A stretch of DNA of 64,000 nt from Aquanectria penicillioides (Eukaryota > Ascomycota > Sordariomycetes > Hypocreales > Nectriaceae): positions 4,836,746 through 4,900,745 of the forward strand of contig PYIU01000001.1 in assembly GCA_003415625.1 (NCBI GenBank). The letters run 5' to 3'. The number at the start of each line of letters is the position of its first letter. The first letter of the stretch is position 1. The notes beneath the pieces are model-generated. The model saw only the letters and a list, made by a program, of their open reading frames with translations, was not told the origin of the DNA and did not search any database. This document shows positions 44,222 through 54,955 of the stretch, piece after piece. The position numbers and the translations under genes are program-made.

Positions 44222-45452
44222 CCCTGTCTGCCTCCTCGGCCTTCTATCCTGGACCCTGCAACTTTCTGTGCGACTTCTTTCGGGTTGACACTTACTCCGT
44301 AGCGACCGACCTAGGAATGCACACTTTGGTGCCTAGCCTCGTGTCGCCGCAGAGTTTCGATCACAGGTCACCGAGGGGAATCCGAAATACGCCTGATAGA
44401 GCGCCCGCCCAGCCACAGAAGTGCTCTTGCTGCACTGCTGCAGAAGCAGCTACAGAGTATAGCTGGCGGGCGGAGGCGATGCAGCGGCCCAACAACACCA
44501 GGGCTTTCCGCCAGGCGCTTTTGTGCTTGTTCAATGGATCGATGATCGTTTCTTTCCGCTTCTCACACACTCCCTCTCCCTCTCCCCCCTCGCTGAGACT
44601 CTCGTGACAGTTTGCCGCTCTCTCTTGCACCGGAGCAATGGAGCCGGGTGGGGATATCGGCATGTATGTACAGCACTGTACCTTGCGGATACGCATCCAT
44701 CTTGCCCTCTCCAGCATCCTAATTACCTTGCTGCAGTAAGACTGATGAGAGAGATCCCAGGGTGGGTACGCCATATCCCAGGCCATCCCCCAAGCCTGCC
44801 TACACATCCCATCCCATCCCATCCACACGTTCGAATCCACATCCCCAGTTCACCCCCAGCTCGGTCCATGGGTCGCCCGTCCATCCCACCAACTCCCACC
44901 CCCATCAGTCGTCATGTCATGGGTATGTGACGGTTCTTTCTGGCCCCTGCGGCGCCTTCGCTCGCGTCCTTCTGAGCTCTGTTCCTCTTCTGGTCTAACT
45001 CCTTCATGAGTACCTTTCTGGCATCATTTACTTTCGACACCCCTCTTCAATCCATTCCTTTTTCTTCCACCTTGCTTCTTCGCCCTTCTTGTGTTCGAGG
45101 CTAGAAGCTAGTTCCATCTCCAAAGCCGTTTGGACTCCACTGGCCGGTTCCTCTGCCTCGCAAGCCCCCTTGGTCGGTCCCCTTTCTGTCGTGTGATGCC
45201 CCCCCTCCCATTCCCCTTGTAACTACTCGCCGTTGTCATTGGCGTTGCTGCTGCGCCTGAGAGTCCCTGCGAGTTGTTGCAGCGGCCTCCTCTTATTGAC
45301 TTACACGCCCACCTCCAAAACCCTTCCCTTCCCTCTTCTCTCCTTCGCTCAACTCTTCAACCCCAAACCAGACAAGGCCGTGTACTACACACCTGGCAAC
45401 CTACCTATACCTAGGAGTTGTTGTCGAGTCGACTCCATAGAGCCTGCTCATC

Positions 45453-48400
45453 ATGGACGACATCTGCGACCTCGTCGTCACTCCCTTCCAGGATATCGTC
45501 GAGAAGGGTCGCATTGCTGTTGAGAATGCCGGCGATGCCCAGCCCATGCTCAAGGCCTCTCAGGCCCTCGTCAAAGAAGGCGAGCGCGCCCTCAAGAGGA
45601 TCGAGCCTCTATGTCGCAAGCATCTTGACGACTACGGGTCCAACTTCATTGATGCGCTCAAGGAAAATGGTAAGCTGGCCTGCCTAACCTACCCCGCGCC
45701 CACTTTCGAGAATCATGATAGCTGACGTCGCCTGCGCCTGACCAGATGACATCGCCAACTACCGATCGGAATTGACTGAATTACTATGGGAGTTTGACGA
45801 CTACATTGAGGTCGACGATTTCGATGCCTCCAAGTTCGCAGAACTTCAGGCACTTTCGCGCAAGGCCGCGCCACGAATCTACGACATTCTCATGCGCATG
45901 AAGCTCGAGGTGCCTATGGACCACGATGCTCGATCCATCATGACGCGTATGTCAGCCCCGAGATCACCTCCGATATCACCAACAGCTCCTCCTGTTCCTC
46001 CTCTGTTCCCCAGCTCCGTGGTAGGTGCAGCACCTACTACAGCTGCCACTACCCCGGAGATCCCTTCCAGCACACCCGAGCTCGTTACCAAGGCTCTCCC
46101 CCCCGCCAATGAGTCTACTATTGAGGTGGCCACCACTCAGCTGAGGCAGCTGACACAGACACACTTGGTCTTGGATGATGGTTTGTATGGCGATTTCCCA
46201 GCGCCACCGCGCCAGCTGCCCAGCCCTCAGCAGTCTAGTTCACAGCAGCCCAGTCCTCAACAGCCCAGTCCACGGCAGCCCACCCCTCAGATGTTTACGC
46301 CCATTGAAGCGCCGCCACCCAGACCCCCGTCAGCAAATCCATGGGATTTCAAGACACCGCCCCCAATCCCTGAGAGCCGTATGCGGGACGACTTTGCCTT
46401 CCAGAGACGAGCTCCTGTCGCGCCAGTCGAATCTCCTATCGAACCTGTCTCACCACCTACCAGTCCGGATATGCGACCCAGGATCATTACAACGTCTCGC
46501 CCACGGGCGCTGAACATGCCGGCCACAGACAGATCATCCCAGTATAGCAATGAGTCCAGACTCAGCCCGACTGGCCTGGAGTCTGTAACCTACGAGCGCA
46601 CTTACAACGTCTTCCCGGGCCAATCTCCCCGCGGTAGATACTCCAATGCTACTTCAATTATGTCGTCCTCTATTCCAGAGGATGCCGTCACAGACCGAGA
46701 CAACCTGGCTGGTAGATTTTCACAAATGGCATCTCGGCTACCGCCTTCGTACGACCATCGAGCCCCGCCATCTCGCCCCGAGTCGATCGAATCTAACCTC
46801 AGTTCTGTTTTTGATAACAACCGTCGAGCTGATGGGTCCACCACCCCTCTTACCGCAGACAATCGTGGCTCTAATGTATCTGGCCTTCAGAACAGCCCTA
46901 CACTAGGCACATCGCTACCCACTCCGGTTTATGTGAAACCCTTACCGGTTCCCCCGATCAGGAGCACGAGCCGAGGGGCGGGACAAGATGTGACCTTGGA
47001 GGCAGATGAGAGGACACCAAAACCCCCCGCCGCCTTGCCTCAGTCTCCGGAGGAACAATTGCCGATCGTTACCAATGAAGAACAAGAGCAACCCCAAGTG
47101 GTCCAGCAAGTCGAGTTTGTTGACTACGGCCCTATTCCGGTCTCTAGCGAGATGGAAAACCCTCACCAGTATCCGAACCCCCATGTAAACGACACCAGGA
47201 TTACTCCTAGCAGCTCTTTCTCTCTCCACAAGGGATTCTGCGAAGGTGCCCAAGATATTATGAGAGGAGGAGTCGGAGTGAAGAAGGCAAAGAAAGCGGT
47301 TTGTCATCACTTAAGACCGGGGTTCAAGTCAGTATCACTAACTGAATCAGGGATTCGCTACTGCCGCAACTGTTGGCCGATGTATTAATTGTTTCTTTGA
47401 GCTCAATTTCACAGAGATTGAGCTGGATATCAAGGGAGCAGGTATGTTTTGCATGATATGACGCTTGATCTAATCTTGCTAATAAGTGATAAGACCGTGG
47501 CAATTTTGTGAAGAACGGAATCGGTTTCCGCCTTCGTTTCCTCCAGAAGTGTCATCTTCCAACTCGACGCTCTGACGATGTCCTATACGGATGTATCTTC
47601 TGCGTTCACTTGGGCAAAGTCTTACATGCTAGTGACGCCACAGTATTTACCAGCCAAAAGGCCCTCTTTGCTCACTTGGCCCGCCACCCTCGACCACTGC
47701 CAGACGTACCTGGAGTTACGGTCATCGAAACGGAGACCATTCCACAGCAGTATCATAATAACTATGACATTCACCTGAAGAACCCCAAGGAGAATCACCC
47801 CGTGTTCCAAAAGGAGCGCGAAATTGCCTACCTGCCCACAGGCGTCTCGAAGGAAGCTGCGCGAAGAATGTATGGCCAGCGGTTGCTCTTTGACAAGACT
47901 CCAGCTTTGGAAATGGTTCAAGGCGCCAAGATCGTGGGTCTTGACTGGCCAGAGAAGTACATTGGTGAATGGGCCTTTGGTTGGCATGATGGTATCTATG
48001 CATCTGTGCCGATGGAAATCTTGAAGCTGGACCCTCCACCTGAGCATGAGATCCAGATGTGTGGTACCAGCCAAATCCAGGTGACAACAAGGTGGAAATT
48101 CAACCCCAAGGAGAAGAAGGGCACCGACTGGCTCAAATTCGATAAAGACGAGACCATTAGCAATATCAGTTGTAAGTCGAAACCTGCAGATCACCCTCGC
48201 GGGAAGCACAATTGAACCTCTGGCTAACACTTTCTTCTTCAGGGGCATACCAAGAACATTGGTGTTGGTGCGGAACCAACTCTAAGGGTAAATGGGGCAT
48301 TTTCCCCAAGGCCTTCGTCGATATCGCGACGCTACGGGAGGGCACAGAGATCCTGTCGTCGGATAGAGTCAGCATCCTGAGCGAGGACAAAAAACCGGGA

Positions 48401-48511
48401 TCTATGCTATCCAGGTTTGTCACTCGCAGGTCCAACAGGCCAGGAGGACGACCGGCTAGCAGCGCCGGTTCCGTCAGCAGCCATGAACATCAAATACCAA
48501 GCATGTACTAA
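45453..48511 (+). CDS. Fungal SH3-domain-containing protein, 5 exons
   Basis: Predicted 935 aa. Exons: 45453-45669, 45746-47298, 47351-47441, 47494-48171 and 48243-48511; introns are 76, 52, 52 and 71 nt with consistent phases. The N-terminal ~150 residues are helical (VVTPFQDIVEKGRIAVENAG, YRSELTELLWEFDDYIEVDD). A long Pro/Ser/Gln-rich disordered region follows. Exon 3 supplies a block with two Cys (ATVGRCINCFFELNF). Exon 4 holds a globular part (GCIFCVHLGK, YLPTGVSKEAARRMYG, FGWHDGIYASVPMEILKLDP), and the C-terminus has an SH3-like fold (LKFDKDETISNISWAYQEHW, NSKGKWGIFPKAFVDI). The role is probably a cytoskeletal or signalling scaffold, inferred only from domain type. Without the 52-nt intron at 47299-47350 the protein would stop at a premature TAA near 47386. 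I do not know a gene name. Confidence 0.8.
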
Positions 48512-48585
48512 AGAAACGACGCCGCGACTGCGAAAATGAGTATGGATAGGAATCTGATGAGCATCTGAGCTACGACTAGTAGCCA

Positions 48586-48601
48586 GGGGGGGGGGGGGGG
48601 G
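48586..48601. repeat. G16 homopolymer
   Basis: Sixteen consecutive G, 75 bp downstream of the SH3-domain gene stop codon, so possibly within its 3' UTR. It is the longest G run in the window and could form a G-quadruplex in RNA. Confidence 0.9.
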
Positions 48602-51600
48602 AGGTTTAACGGGCGTCGGGAGTCTTGATTGGGATACCCTTTCTCTCTACACAAATGGCTTTTCCCATGTACATTGTCTGATAAGCCGAATTTCCTGTAT
48701 ACAAATCCGTAGACTTGGCTTTATTGTATCTCTTTTGTTACTTACTTGGTGGCCTGCGAGGCACCATTCAATAGGATAGCATTGGATAGGGAATGTGGCG
48801 CCTCGATTGGGAATAAAACATATTGGCTTTATGGGGCTTAGTTTTGACCAGTTCCTTTCCTATAGTGTTGTGCATAGAATGTGAAGCCCGCCGTGGTTTG
48901 TGGAAGGATCACACTGACGACTTCGCCCAGATCTGTCGGGGATGTTGTCATAGGCGAAATATGTTGGATTACATGGCGGGTTCCGTAGGAGGAGGCTTCC
49001 CTGAACCCCCAAATCCGCAATCCCGAAGGCTGGGTATTTGGATAAAGGATCTGGTGCGAAAATAGACATGTTGGACATGTGACTGAGTCGGCTGTATCGT
49101 GGCTCATCAATGTCTCTGTGTTGGCACACCCACTCACACAAGTACAAGGTTCTCCACAACTAAGCCTCAAAAAAAAAAAAAGAGCGCACTTGTACAGCGA
49201 ATCTCTGCTCGTGGGTGTTTATTATTATTTTTTTTTTCTGCAAACATTAGTAAAGGGCCGGTATAGTTCGATATGTGGAAGTCAAATAGGATGAGAAGTT
49301 GCCTGAGCCACTGAGTGTCAGTTGAGCATTATTCTCACAATGCCCAATCTTGTCTCGGGGGCGATGCGCGGGAGCCAATCGCGTTGTTGTGCAAACATAA
49401 GCGAGCTCTTCGGGTCTGAATAAGCGCCAGGCCACTTGCCATTCGACGCCATTGATCCGTCCAGGAAACATCTTGACGCTTTTGCGCGCCTAAACCCTCG
49501 GCCCTGAAAAAGATCATAACCGCCGGATGAGCGAGGCCGGACATGGGGCGCCCAGATGGCAACACAAGCGAGGTCTCAAAGGAATTGTCTTAGAACGAGA
49601 AGTTTGTTGGATAGGAGAAGGAACAAGACACAAGTATTGGCAAACCTCGTATTCGAGGAGGACGAGGTCATGCTAGTGTTTAGGGGAACGGACGCGACCC
49701 TAGTTGCAAGCACATGTCGATGAGAAAATTGTTTCCTGTGCCATGTTCTTTTTTTCTTCTTCTCCCGGACTCTGCTCCACAACTTGCAGTCGGAGAATAA
49801 CCAACACTTGATGTGCTGTTGCGCAGGGATGATGGATGTACACCTGTCTTGAGTAAATGCTGGGTTCACAGAGTTGCCGGTCGTATTAATCAACCTGAGA
49901 CTCTTGGGCTGGTCAGTTCCCTTAAGCGAAAAGCAGCTAGTAGGGCACAGCGAGAAAGGAGGGAGAAAAATAGAAACCAAGGAAAGGCATCGTTAGGCAC
50001 AGCATCTTGTTGGATGTTGGATGCACAGTGACGTTTCCCACGAAAACCATTGAGCGTGGAGGGGGGCTGATCAAGGCGGAGGTGGATGATGCGCTGGCGG
50101 AAGGAATACTGCCAAGCCAACGATTTTGAGGATCCGTCGACGTGGGCCGTGGCTGGGGGAGACAAGAACATGCTGTGTAGTATTGAATTGTGATGGGATG
50201 ACGAGCTTAGACAAGCATCAGCACACACATACTTACACAAACATGACAAGACTTGTAAATCACGACGCATATATCTGTACATACATAGAAACATGCGCAC
50301 AGATGAGCCGAAGGAAGGATTGCTCTGGTCGGTATCCCGGACCCCGGCCCCCGGCCCCCATCGGTGGACCGAATATAGAAACGCCGGACTACTCCACGAC
50401 GACGGGCCCCTAGCGGAGGCGCTTGGGCGGTGGGATCATTGACGGGCGTTTCCTGGACCAGGGTTCAGGCGGCGCTGTGTTTCGACATGCCCCTATGATT
50501 AGGTGAAAGGATTGATGCCAGAGACCGACTTTTGGCGCGGGAGAGAAGGCGGCAGGGACGGTGGTTGAGGATAAAGATGCGCACCCACCAGCAACGGTGG
50601 GTGGGGTGAGATGGAGGAGGAGGATTGCTCGGCATTTGGGGCCAGTGCAGAAACTGTGCCTGCGTCTGCGTCTGCGTCTGCTTCGAGTCCGAGGCTGGGC
50701 CGGGTGCAGCAAGCAAGAGTGAAACTGATGTGCGTGGTTGTGGAGCCTATGTTTGGTCGTCGCATCCCCGGCACTGGTGTGAGTGGTGAGCTTCGTCAGG
50801 GGAGGTGAGGACAGAGCGGTGATGATGAGAGATGGGGGCAGCAGAATGGGACGAGTCCAAGCCCTCCATCCCAAGGTTGGGCAGATGGAAAAGAAAAAAA
50901 GAGAGTTGGCAACCGAGGGGGAACAGGCCCCTGGTTCATGGCCAGCACCTCAAAGTAACGATGCCAGCTCAGCTCAGCATGAATAGGGCTATGCCTCATG
51001 GATGCAGAGTGCGGAGGGCGCATGATGATGAAATCTCGGTGTACATGCGATGGTGGCCGGGGTGGTGTGGCACACCGCACATGGAACATCACACATGGCT
51101 GCAGAAGAAAGTCAGAGTCGCACGCGAAGACGCCAATGAGGACGAGAGGAGACACATGGAAGAGAACAAGAAGGAATCTCTTAGCTCGGCGCAGCATCTC
51201 AGTCATGGGGGGTTTTTTTTCTTCTTCTTTTTTTTTCCCCTTGAAAGTGTACTGTATTGCACCGACGAGGTTGGGAGGGAGGGCGACCATCAATGGATGG
51301 AGGGATAAATAAATGCATGATTTCATCAGTTGGTCAGCCAGTTGGTGGGCGCTCGCCGCAAGGCAGTGTAAGTGAGGGGGAGAACAAGAAGAAAGACGGA
51401 GAAGCGAGCGAGCAATCAGAACAACCAGAAATCCCGAGCCGCCCAACGAGGGATCAACCCTGAATGGTGAGCGTGAAGGACTTTGGGATGAAGGTATTGC
51501 AGTCCTGGACTCTCGTCGTTCGATATATTGCTGCACCGTACGAATACACACCTGCGATAACAGGAACAAAGCCGGAAGACGGGTATCAGGTTCAGGGACC

Positions 51601-51832
51601 GTCCTCTGGGCCTGCCGCACGTGGCACAGACTGCCACAGCATGTTCAGCTAGTTCCGATATGGGATACAGGCGACGGCAGAACTCTGGCGGGCTCTGGCA
51701 GTGGCGCCGGAGGATGCGGCACAGAAGTGACAGAAACCTGTCGCCAGCGGGCCACAGACGCACCAGAAGAGGGTGCGGCAGCGAAAATCCCCTGATTAGT
51801 GTGTTGGCCTCCCAAGCCCATCTCAAGCCCCA

Positions 51833-51867
51833 GGTGCTAGGTGCTAGGTGCTAGGTGCTAGATGCTA
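51833..51867. repeat. (GGTGCTA)x5 tandem repeat
   Basis: Five 7-bp GGTGCTA units, the last with G-to-A (GATGCTA). Lies 0.8 kb upstream of the GH76 start codon. Confidence 0.9.
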
Positions 51868-52370
51868 GGCACTAGCGAGGCAAAAAATAGCTGCATGCAC
51901 CCACTATCTGAACCCACTGCACGTAGCGCCAGGGGGGGAGGACCACCCACGGCCCGCATCCACCTGGCTGGGCTATCTATTGGCATGGGCTGTGTGGTCC
52001 CGGGTTGTTAGCATGACAACTCAATCTCCTGGATCCTGAAACACCACACAGCCGCCCCATCGCAGCTCAACAGCCAACATGTCGTCGTCCAGCACGGCAT
52101 CCGCCCGCAGCCTCTTTGTGCTCTCGGCGCGTCGCATCTCTGACCCCCGTCTACGCTGATCGCCAATCATCTCCTGTTGATCCCTGTGCTGAAGGTCCAC
52201 CGTCATCATGGTCACCCTTGTTTTCCCAAGAGGTCGAGCATCACTCACCTCTGCTCCCCACGCTGCTGTCGACGGCCACGTCGGGGGCAACAGCTCAATG
52301 CCGGACGACGAGCATGGCCTACGTCTAAACATGGAAGCGGAGCGTCCGACCATGCTCTAGCCTCCATTGT

Positions 52371-52405
52371 CCATGCTCCATGCTCCATGCTCCATGCTCC
52401 ATGCT
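52371..52405. repeat. (CCATGCT)x5 tandem repeat
   Basis: Five perfect 7-bp CCATGCT units, 250 bp upstream of the GH76 start codon and thus in its promoter or leader. Each unit contains an ATG, so if transcribed the leader would carry five closely spaced upstream ATGs; the 7-bp period puts successive ATGs in different frames. Confidence 0.92.
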
Positions 52406-52557
52406 CTCCCTAACGCTCCGCGCGCCCATCAACATGGCCATCTCGACCCTCCATGTTTGTTCTTTGTATATAGTTCCCTTTTCTCGCTCCCTCTCTTGCT
52501 CTCATGCCCTTTTCACCACTCCATCGAAGCCTCTGAATCACTCCCAGTGGGCCAAAG

Positions 52558-52564
52558 TATATAA
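52558..52564 (+). promoter_or_regulatory. Candidate TATA box of the GH76 gene
   Basis: TATATAA ends about 90 bp before the GH76 start codon, within a pyrimidine-rich leader. Spacing and sequence fit a core promoter; it was not tested against a transcription start. Confidence 0.5.
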
Positions 52565-52654
52565 TTCGTTCGCCTTTTGTTTTCCCTCGTGGTGTCAATT
52601 CCTCTCCTAACCTAATAATTCTAACCTCTAACCTCCTCCCCCTTATTCCCCAAC

Positions 52655-53860
52655 ATGCTTCACGACTTCTCTTGGGGAGGGCTTGTTGCCCGCGCAAGTT
52701 TCATTGCCTCTTCTCAACCTCGAGCCAGTTCTACTAGCCTGCAGACCTATGTCGACCACGCATATACAGCCATCGACCGAATGAACTCTGACTGGTACAA
52801 TGCTGCCACCGGTATCTGGGACAACGCATGGTGGAACAGCGCCAATGCCCTGACTACCATGGCCGACTTCACTACTCTTCGTCTCGACGAGGCCAACAAG
52901 CTCAACATTGGCGGAATCATGCTCAACACTTACACCAACGCCCAGAAGACGCAGGTCCAGACCCTCAAGGTAATGAACCAGGGCCTCGTTACCTCAACCT
53001 ACTGCATTGACAAGGACATGGGCTGCATGGCCAAGCGCGACCTGCTCGATAAGCGTGGCTACGACGATTTCCTCAACGACTACTATGACGATGAGGGCTG
53101 GTGGGCTCTTGCTTGGATCCGCACTTACGATGCTGCCGGAGACCAGAAGTACCTCGATGCAGCCGTCGACATCTTCACTGACATGAAGACCGGCACTGGC
53201 ACCAACTGCAGCGGTGGCATCTACTGGAGCAAGGACCGCAAGTATGTCAACGCCATTGCCAACGAGCTTTACCTTGCCGTGGCCGCCTCCCTCGCCCGCC
53301 GAGTCTCCAGTGGCGGGGATGCCTACCTCAAGATTGCCAAGGACCAGTGGACTTGGTTTAAGAACAGCGGCATGATCAACTCCGACAACCTCATCAACGA
53401 TGGCCTCAACGACCAATGCAAGAACAACGGTCTGCAGACCTGGAGCTACAACCAGGGTGTGATTCTTGGTGCCCTTGTTGAGCTCTACCGCGCAACCAGC
53501 GACTCAAGCTACCTCGACAGCGCGAACAAGATTGCCAAGGCAGCCATCAAGAAGCTCAGCAATGACGACGGCGTCTTGGTTGAGGTTGACAGCTGCGAGA
53601 CCAAGGATGGCCACTGCGGTACCGATGGCGCCCAGTTCAAGGGCGTCTTCATTCGAAACCTTCGCTACCTGAACACCGTTTCTGCTTCCGACGACTACAA
53701 GACATTCATCACCACCAACGCCGACTCTATCTGGTCCAATGACCGCAGCAGCAGCAATCAGCTGGGTGTTGCTTGGGCCGGTCCTTATGTGGCGGCATCT
53801 GGTCCTTCTCACAGCAGTGCAATGGATGCCCTCGTGGCTGCAATTGCTGTTTCTTCTTAA
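52655..53860 (+). CDS. GH76 alpha-1,6-mannanase, Dfg5/Dcw1-like, single exon
   Basis: Predicted 401 aa. The GH76 fold is clear: WYNAATGIWDNAWWNSANAL near the N-terminus, the paired catalytic aspartates in YYDDEGWWALAWI near residue 146, then GGIYWSKDRKYVNAIANELY, TWSYNQGVILGALVELY and GAQFKGVFIRNLRYL. The family cleaves alpha-1,6-mannan. Fungal members either transfer GPI-anchored mannoproteins to wall glucan (Dfg5, Dcw1) or degrade mannan. This protein ends AALVAAIAVSS-like without a hydrophobic GPI signal, so a secreted form is likelier. The N-terminus (MLHDFSWGGLVARASFIASS) is only a weak signal peptide. The start is the first ATG after a TATA box and a CT-rich leader. No frameshift seen in the domain. 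Confidence 0.9.
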   Translation: MLHDFSWGGLVARASFIASSQPRASSTSLQTYVDHAYTAIDRMNSDWYNAATGIWDNAWWNSANALTTMADFTTLRLDEANKLNIGGIMLNTYTNAQKTQVQTLKVMNQGLVTSTYCIDKDMGCMAKRDLLDKRGYDDFLNDYYDDEGWWALAWIRTYDAAGDQKYLDAAVDIFTDMKTGTGTNCSGGIYWSKDRKYVNAIANELYLAVAASLARRVSSGGDAYLKIAKDQWTWFKNSGMINSDNLINDGLNDQCKNNGLQTWSYNQGVILGALVELYRATSDSSYLDSANKIAKAAIKKLSNDDGVLVEVDSCETKDGHCGTDGAQFKGVFIRNLRYLNTVSASDDYKTFITTNADSIWSNDRSSSNQLGVAWAGPYVAASGPSHSSAMDALVAAIAVSS

Positions 53861-54955
53861 AAAATCAAAATTCACTTCTTTGGGGGACTTTTATCTCAAT
53901 CACTTTCTTCTTCTTCTTCTTTTTCTTTTTCTTTCTCTTTCTTGGATTATAGATTGGTAAATCTAGACGATGCGGTATTCGGGGCATCATGAAGGGGCAT
54001 GGCGAATTTTGGAGTTCATTGCTGGGATGGTTGGCGGTTAGCCAAGTCTCATTCTGGGACCGAATCTGCTTGGGAGGCTTGTGCAGATCTCGATTAATGT
54101 TTGATACCCTTTCAGAGGATATATTGCTAGACACCCTCCTACCTGAGGATGATCATTTTTTAAAATGAGTGATAATGGAATCTATTATGCCATGGAAAGT
54201 TTTAGATGCGATTGGTCTGTCATGCGTGCTTCCTTGTGACTGAACATGCTAAAAAAAAAAAAAAAAAACCACCGAAAAGTAAAATAAGAGTAAGTGGTCG
54301 AATGGTGGAAACCCAGAGCATAACGATACTACATTATGCCGTGCCCTTCTAATCTGACTGCTATCTTGGACAGGGGTTGGCGAAGATGATCACTGTTTCA
54401 GGTTTCTAGGAGAATAAACCGCACCAAAGTGAGATCCTTAATCCGAGCACGGATTCCCGCACTAGCCCTTTCCCATTGAATGAACGTAGGAAAGGAGCCA
54501 GGGCACCGCACCGGCGTCAGAGAGGACAGTGCGGCACTGTGGGTACGCGCACTCATTAGACTGTGGACAGGCAATCGGCTAAGGTACCTCCCCACCGGGA
54601 TGCTAATTGCACCAGCATTCAAAGCTCATGAGGTCGGCCCAGAACAGAGCCTCAATATTCACGACACCAAGAATAGGACAAGGCTCTTTGAGCATTCTTT
54701 GTTGCTTTGCTCGTGGAGAGGGCTCAGTGATGAGAGGATTTTATTTATTTATTTTTCATTCTTTTACTGCCTGAAACTCTTTCGGTTCCTTGATACGTCA
54801 GCCATCCAGAAGGGGGGTTACTGGTCAATGCCAACATTTCAGGTGTTGCCTAAGCTTCTCAAGACATAATATCTCACGGATCGCCACCGTGACACTGCGT
54901 CCAAGCTCCTGAAACCCTCAAGGCTCGCCTCCTGCAGGCGCCTCGTCGACCCGCT
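53861..54955. other. Intergenic region, GH76 to cofactor D
   Basis: A 1.1-kb interval on one strand between two + genes. It opens with a T/C-rich 3' flank (53905-53945) and holds an A18 tract at 54251-54268. The cofactor D promoter should lie in its right half. No gene seen. Confidence 0.4.
54251..54268. repeat. A18 homopolymer
   Basis: Eighteen consecutive A, 390 bp after the GH76 stop codon. No retroelement sequence adjoins it. Confidence 0.9.

Larger units (their letters stand above)
40034..45452. other. 5.4-kb gene-poor interval between IST2-like and SH3-domain genes
   Basis: No gene could be supported. The interval contains G12 (40915-40926), C12 (41316-41327), a 19-bp tandem duplication (44184-44221) and a CATCC-rich simple stretch near 44800-44825. 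The last 500 bp before the SH3-domain gene is pyrimidine-rich and probably a leader. Open frames up to about 150 codons occur on both strands but lack motifs and have erratic composition. Confidence 0.45.
48512..52654. other. 4.1-kb gene-poor interval upstream of the GH76 gene
   Basis: No gene could be supported. It contains G16 (48586-48601), an A13 tract near 49166-49178, a T/C-rich tract near 51207-51239, a 7-bp tandem repeat (51833-51867), another 7-bp tandem repeat (52371-52405), and a TATA box with a pyrimidine-rich leader just before the GH76 gene. A minus-strand patch at about 50413-50490 ends in a basic, NLS-like peptide but could not be assembled into a gene. Confidence 0.45.

Noticed and set aside
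44820..44840. TTCGAATC resembling a tRNA T-loop
   Set aside because: Flanks are CATCC simple sequence; no T-stem, anticodon arm or acceptor pairing. Similar TTCGA hits at 61700 and 43829 also fail.
50410..50510. Minus-strand patch ending in a basic peptide (PEPWSRKRPSMIPPPKRLR)
   Set aside because: The ending looks protein-like and an acceptor-like site precedes it, but no upstream exon with consistent phase and sensible content could be built.
51833..52405. Short tandem repeats as a CRISPR array
   Set aside because: Units are 7 bp and directly adjacent with no spacers, and the genome is eukaryotic.
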